DNA of 64,000 nt from Arctopsyche grandis (Eukaryota; Arthropoda; Insecta; Trichoptera; Hydropsychidae), in the NCBI RefSeq assembly GCF_051622035.1, contig NC_135356.1, positions 26,194,839 through 26,258,838 on the forward strand, in the 5' to 3' direction. Every line of letters starts with the position of its first letter. Position 1 is the stretch's first letter. The notes beneath the pieces are model-generated. The model was not told the DNA's origin and did not search any database. It saw nothing but the letters and a program-made list of their open reading frames with translations. Below are positions 62,301 through 64,000 of the stretch, in pieces. A program made the translations under genes and the position numbers.

Positions 62301-63273
62301 TCAAAAACATATTGATGGAAAGCGATGGTTTGTTAATAGATTAAATGTCTATATATAAATACATTTTCGAACTTGCAGGTTTCAGGAAATTTAAAATTAT
62401 GAACATAAGGCTACTGAATACCAGTGGTAAATGGTATTCAGTAGTAAGTAAAATGGTGAGGATAAATGGCGCCTGGGGTGAAAATATTTTTTGTGCCCCT
62501 CCTCGTCTTGTCATATTTGTCGATTTAAAAAATTTGCTAGGAAACAAACACATAATACAAATTATATACGTTATTTTATGACTAAATGATATCGATTTGT
62601 AAAATTCAAATATGCATATCATATAATTACAAGAATTTCTGTTTTAATATTTCGTAGTATTTCTAGCATTCAGACACCATTATATGTAATTATATACATT
62701 ATTGCTTTCAATACAAAGCCTAGAAAGACTGCATATTCGACAGACGGATTACAAAGAAAACTCATAAACTTAAATGCTATTGGTGAATTTAGTAAATGAA
62801 TTCGTCACCCGTTTACAATTTACTTTTCGAAGTGAACCTAAGTTACTACAAAACATGACAATGCAATAAATAAAAATATATACTGTGCCTTTGCGACGCC
62901 CCTATAGTCGGTGCGCCCGGGGCATTGATACACTGCTGAATACCCCTACATAATACAAATGAGCTTTATATATGGTTACGTGTGGCCATTTTCAACACTG
63001 CAGATAGTAAATTCCAGAGAATGAAATTAAATCGACAACTCTTATTTTACTGTTTTATTAAAATGCTATACTTTCTACCTTTCTAACGTATCTTTTTGTT
63101 AAATTTTTAATTCAATCTTAATTGTTTTAGGTGGATCAGGTAAGTACAGTAATTTAGACGATGTCTGGGAGTATGATGCGAGTGCAGAAACGTGGATAAA
63201 CCGTAGAAATCTCAACACTTCAAGGAGTACGTTATGTGCATTAATATTGCCATACGACGTTATAGATTTTTAA
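56303..63273 (+). CDS. BACK-Kelch protein, copy C (KLHL-like, no BTB domain)
   Basis: Exons 56303-56416, 56492-56689, 56810-56974, 60201-60377, 60755-60918, 60983-61205, 61855-62044 and 63131-63273, giving 457 aa with GT-AG introns. Exon 1 is 8 codons longer than in A/B; the last exon is one codon shorter. Same BACK core (LNVSSEEEVFHAVRLW) and six Kelch blades (ILILGG, VYVIGG, IYVTGG, YVAGG and so on). Introns 3, 6 and 7 hold hAT insertions, yet all exon frames and phases are kept. Exon 8 contains GGTAAGT at about 63139, a strong cryptic donor not present in A/B. Poly(A) signal at 63430. Most diverged of the three copies. Confidence 0.83.
57464..59848 (-). mobile_element. hAT element in intron 3 of Kelch C (2385 bp)
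   Basis: The ends start CAGTGGTTCTTAACC and finish GGTTAACAACCACTG, with a perfect 8-bp duplication CCTTACAT (57456-57463 and 59849-59856). The minus strand holds ZBED5-type transposase relics, for example ENYDWIPNPFSTIDTLSCGF around 57990. A second hAT-like piece begins with CAGAGCCGGCCTTAC at 58391, suggesting a nested insertion whose right end I could not fix (perhaps about 59640, where GCGCCTTCGGCGC repeats lie). Confidence 0.85.
57924..58830 (-). pseudogene. hAT transposase relics inside the intron 3 element
   Basis: 57924-58106 is a ZBED5/FAM200-type C-terminal segment. 58560-58830, in broken frames, resembles the C-terminus of ZMYM1-type hAT transposases (KLIPGL, then a stretch around DFSTIIKDFAEKMARKVHF). 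Two different transposases in one element support nesting. Confidence 0.5.
61416..61729. mobile_element. Short hAT element in intron 6 of Kelch C (314 bp)
   Basis: Inverted ends TAGGGCTGCCAGA (13 bp, perfect) and a perfect 8-bp duplication TACTCATC (61408-61415 and 61730-61737). No coding sequence. Absent from A and B, which show the empty site (ATTCTCATCAAATG). Confidence 0.88.
62422..62935. mobile_element. Short hAT element in intron 7 of Kelch C (514 bp)
   Basis: The ends are CAGTGGTAAATGG and GGGGCATTGATACACTG, with a perfect 8-bp duplication CTGAATAC (62414-62421 and 62936-62943). GGCGCCTGGGG near the left end and GCGCCCGGGG near the right are further inverted features. No coding sequence recognised. 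Confidence 0.82.
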
Positions 63274-64000
63274 TAACATTTTTGTAAAAAGTATACAATA
63301 CAGTTAGAAACGTAGTATTAATATACTTTAAATAGTTTATGGAAATCAGCTAATTACCCATCACATTTTAAATCTAAGTTCTGAGTATGTTTGTATTATA
63401 ACATTAAAGCGTTTGAATAATTTTAATTAAATAAAGAATGAATAAACGAAAAATTCAGAAAGTAATAATGTGATTTTTTAACGTAAGCGGTGAGGAGGCA
63501 TGAGTATTATGAATGTATTACGTAATATTATGCTAAGCATATTTAAGATAACATTTTGCTTCTGACATTCCAAAGTAGGTCCCACCAAAGATAATACCCT
63601 GCCAAGAAATTTTTCTGTAGAATGATTGGCCCATCTTCTTTTAAATAAATATAGCTTAAGATTTTTGATCTATGGGATTACTGATGCCACCGTAAAATTT
63701 AACATACATTTTTTTTATAACTATTGTTATGTTTCCATATTTACCATTAAGTTTTTTGTCATATTGTTTCATAATGATACGATACAATGACATCTTCACT
63801 TTTATTATATTGATGTTATTATTCTTATTTAATATCTGTTGCTATTGTATTCAAATGGGTTTTACATGTAATAAATCATTTCAAATTTTTTTAAGACTGT
63901 ATAGAAACTATACAAGAGGATGTTTTTTGTAAAAACTTTATACTACCGAAATAAAAATATTTTTCTTAAATTAATAACTTTTATTTAAAAATTGGATTAT
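63274..64000. other. Kelch C 3' flank
   Basis: Conserved with 19370-20050 and 40763-41450. No gene is seen before the window ends. The small minus-strand host gene of A and B, if present here, would lie beyond 64000. Confidence 0.5.

Overview
The window is AT-rich animal DNA with spliceosomal introns, no operons, and very dense transposable elements. The mix of hAT elements, R1-like and CR1/L2-like LINEs, Ty3/gypsy and other LTR elements, a Helitron, TA microsatellites and short-intron genes points to an arthropod, most likely an insect. I cannot name the order from sequence alone.

The clearest host genes are three directly repeated, eight-exon genes for BACK-Kelch (KLHL-like) proteins: copy A (15115-19369, 450 aa), copy B (36537-40762, 450 aa) and copy C (56303-63273, 457 aa). 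All are on the + strand with ATG starts about 20-21 kb apart. All three keep reading frame and GT-AG splice sites through every exon. None has a recognisable BTB domain upstream. In its place each has the same LINE endonuclease fragment and a retroposon tail (hairpin plus TAAA repeats). A and B differ by 17 substitutions over 1353 coding bases, 3 of them synonymous; C is older. A and B belong to a segmental duplication of roughly 12.5 kb (about 11.2-23.7 kb and 32.9-46.0 kb). It also carries hAT transposase remnants, a DDE transposase remnant in intron 7, a small minus-strand host gene, an LTR remnant and an R1-like LINE. The first 6.2 kb look like the right end of a further, more diverged block.

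Layout: 0-6.2 kb is an R1-like LINE relic broken by a hAT element that is itself broken by a long-TIR (Mutator-like) element. 7.1-11.5 kb holds three hAT elements, an RTE fragment and a long TA tract. 11.5-21.6 kb is Kelch block A. 21.7-23.7 kb is an R1-like LINE cut off in its reverse transcriptase. 23.7-26.5 kb is a truncated Ty3/gypsy element with one LTR. 26.5-32.9 kb is a CR1/L2-type LINE whose endonuclease is split by a 2790-bp Helitron filled with GC-rich minisatellites. 32.9-43 kb is Kelch block B. 43-51.7 kb is an R1-like LINE broken by a young non-autonomous LTR element, one solo LTR and a 330-bp unclassified insert, with a second solo LTR in the LTR remnant at its 3' end. 53.7-64 kb is Kelch block C, whose introns hold three hAT insertions with perfect 8-bp target duplications and which has a perfect 122-bp palindrome arm pair just upstream.

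The window is therefore a tandem host-gene array embedded in nested transposons. The intact exons among heavily invaded introns are the main sign that the Kelch genes are, or were until recently, under constraint.
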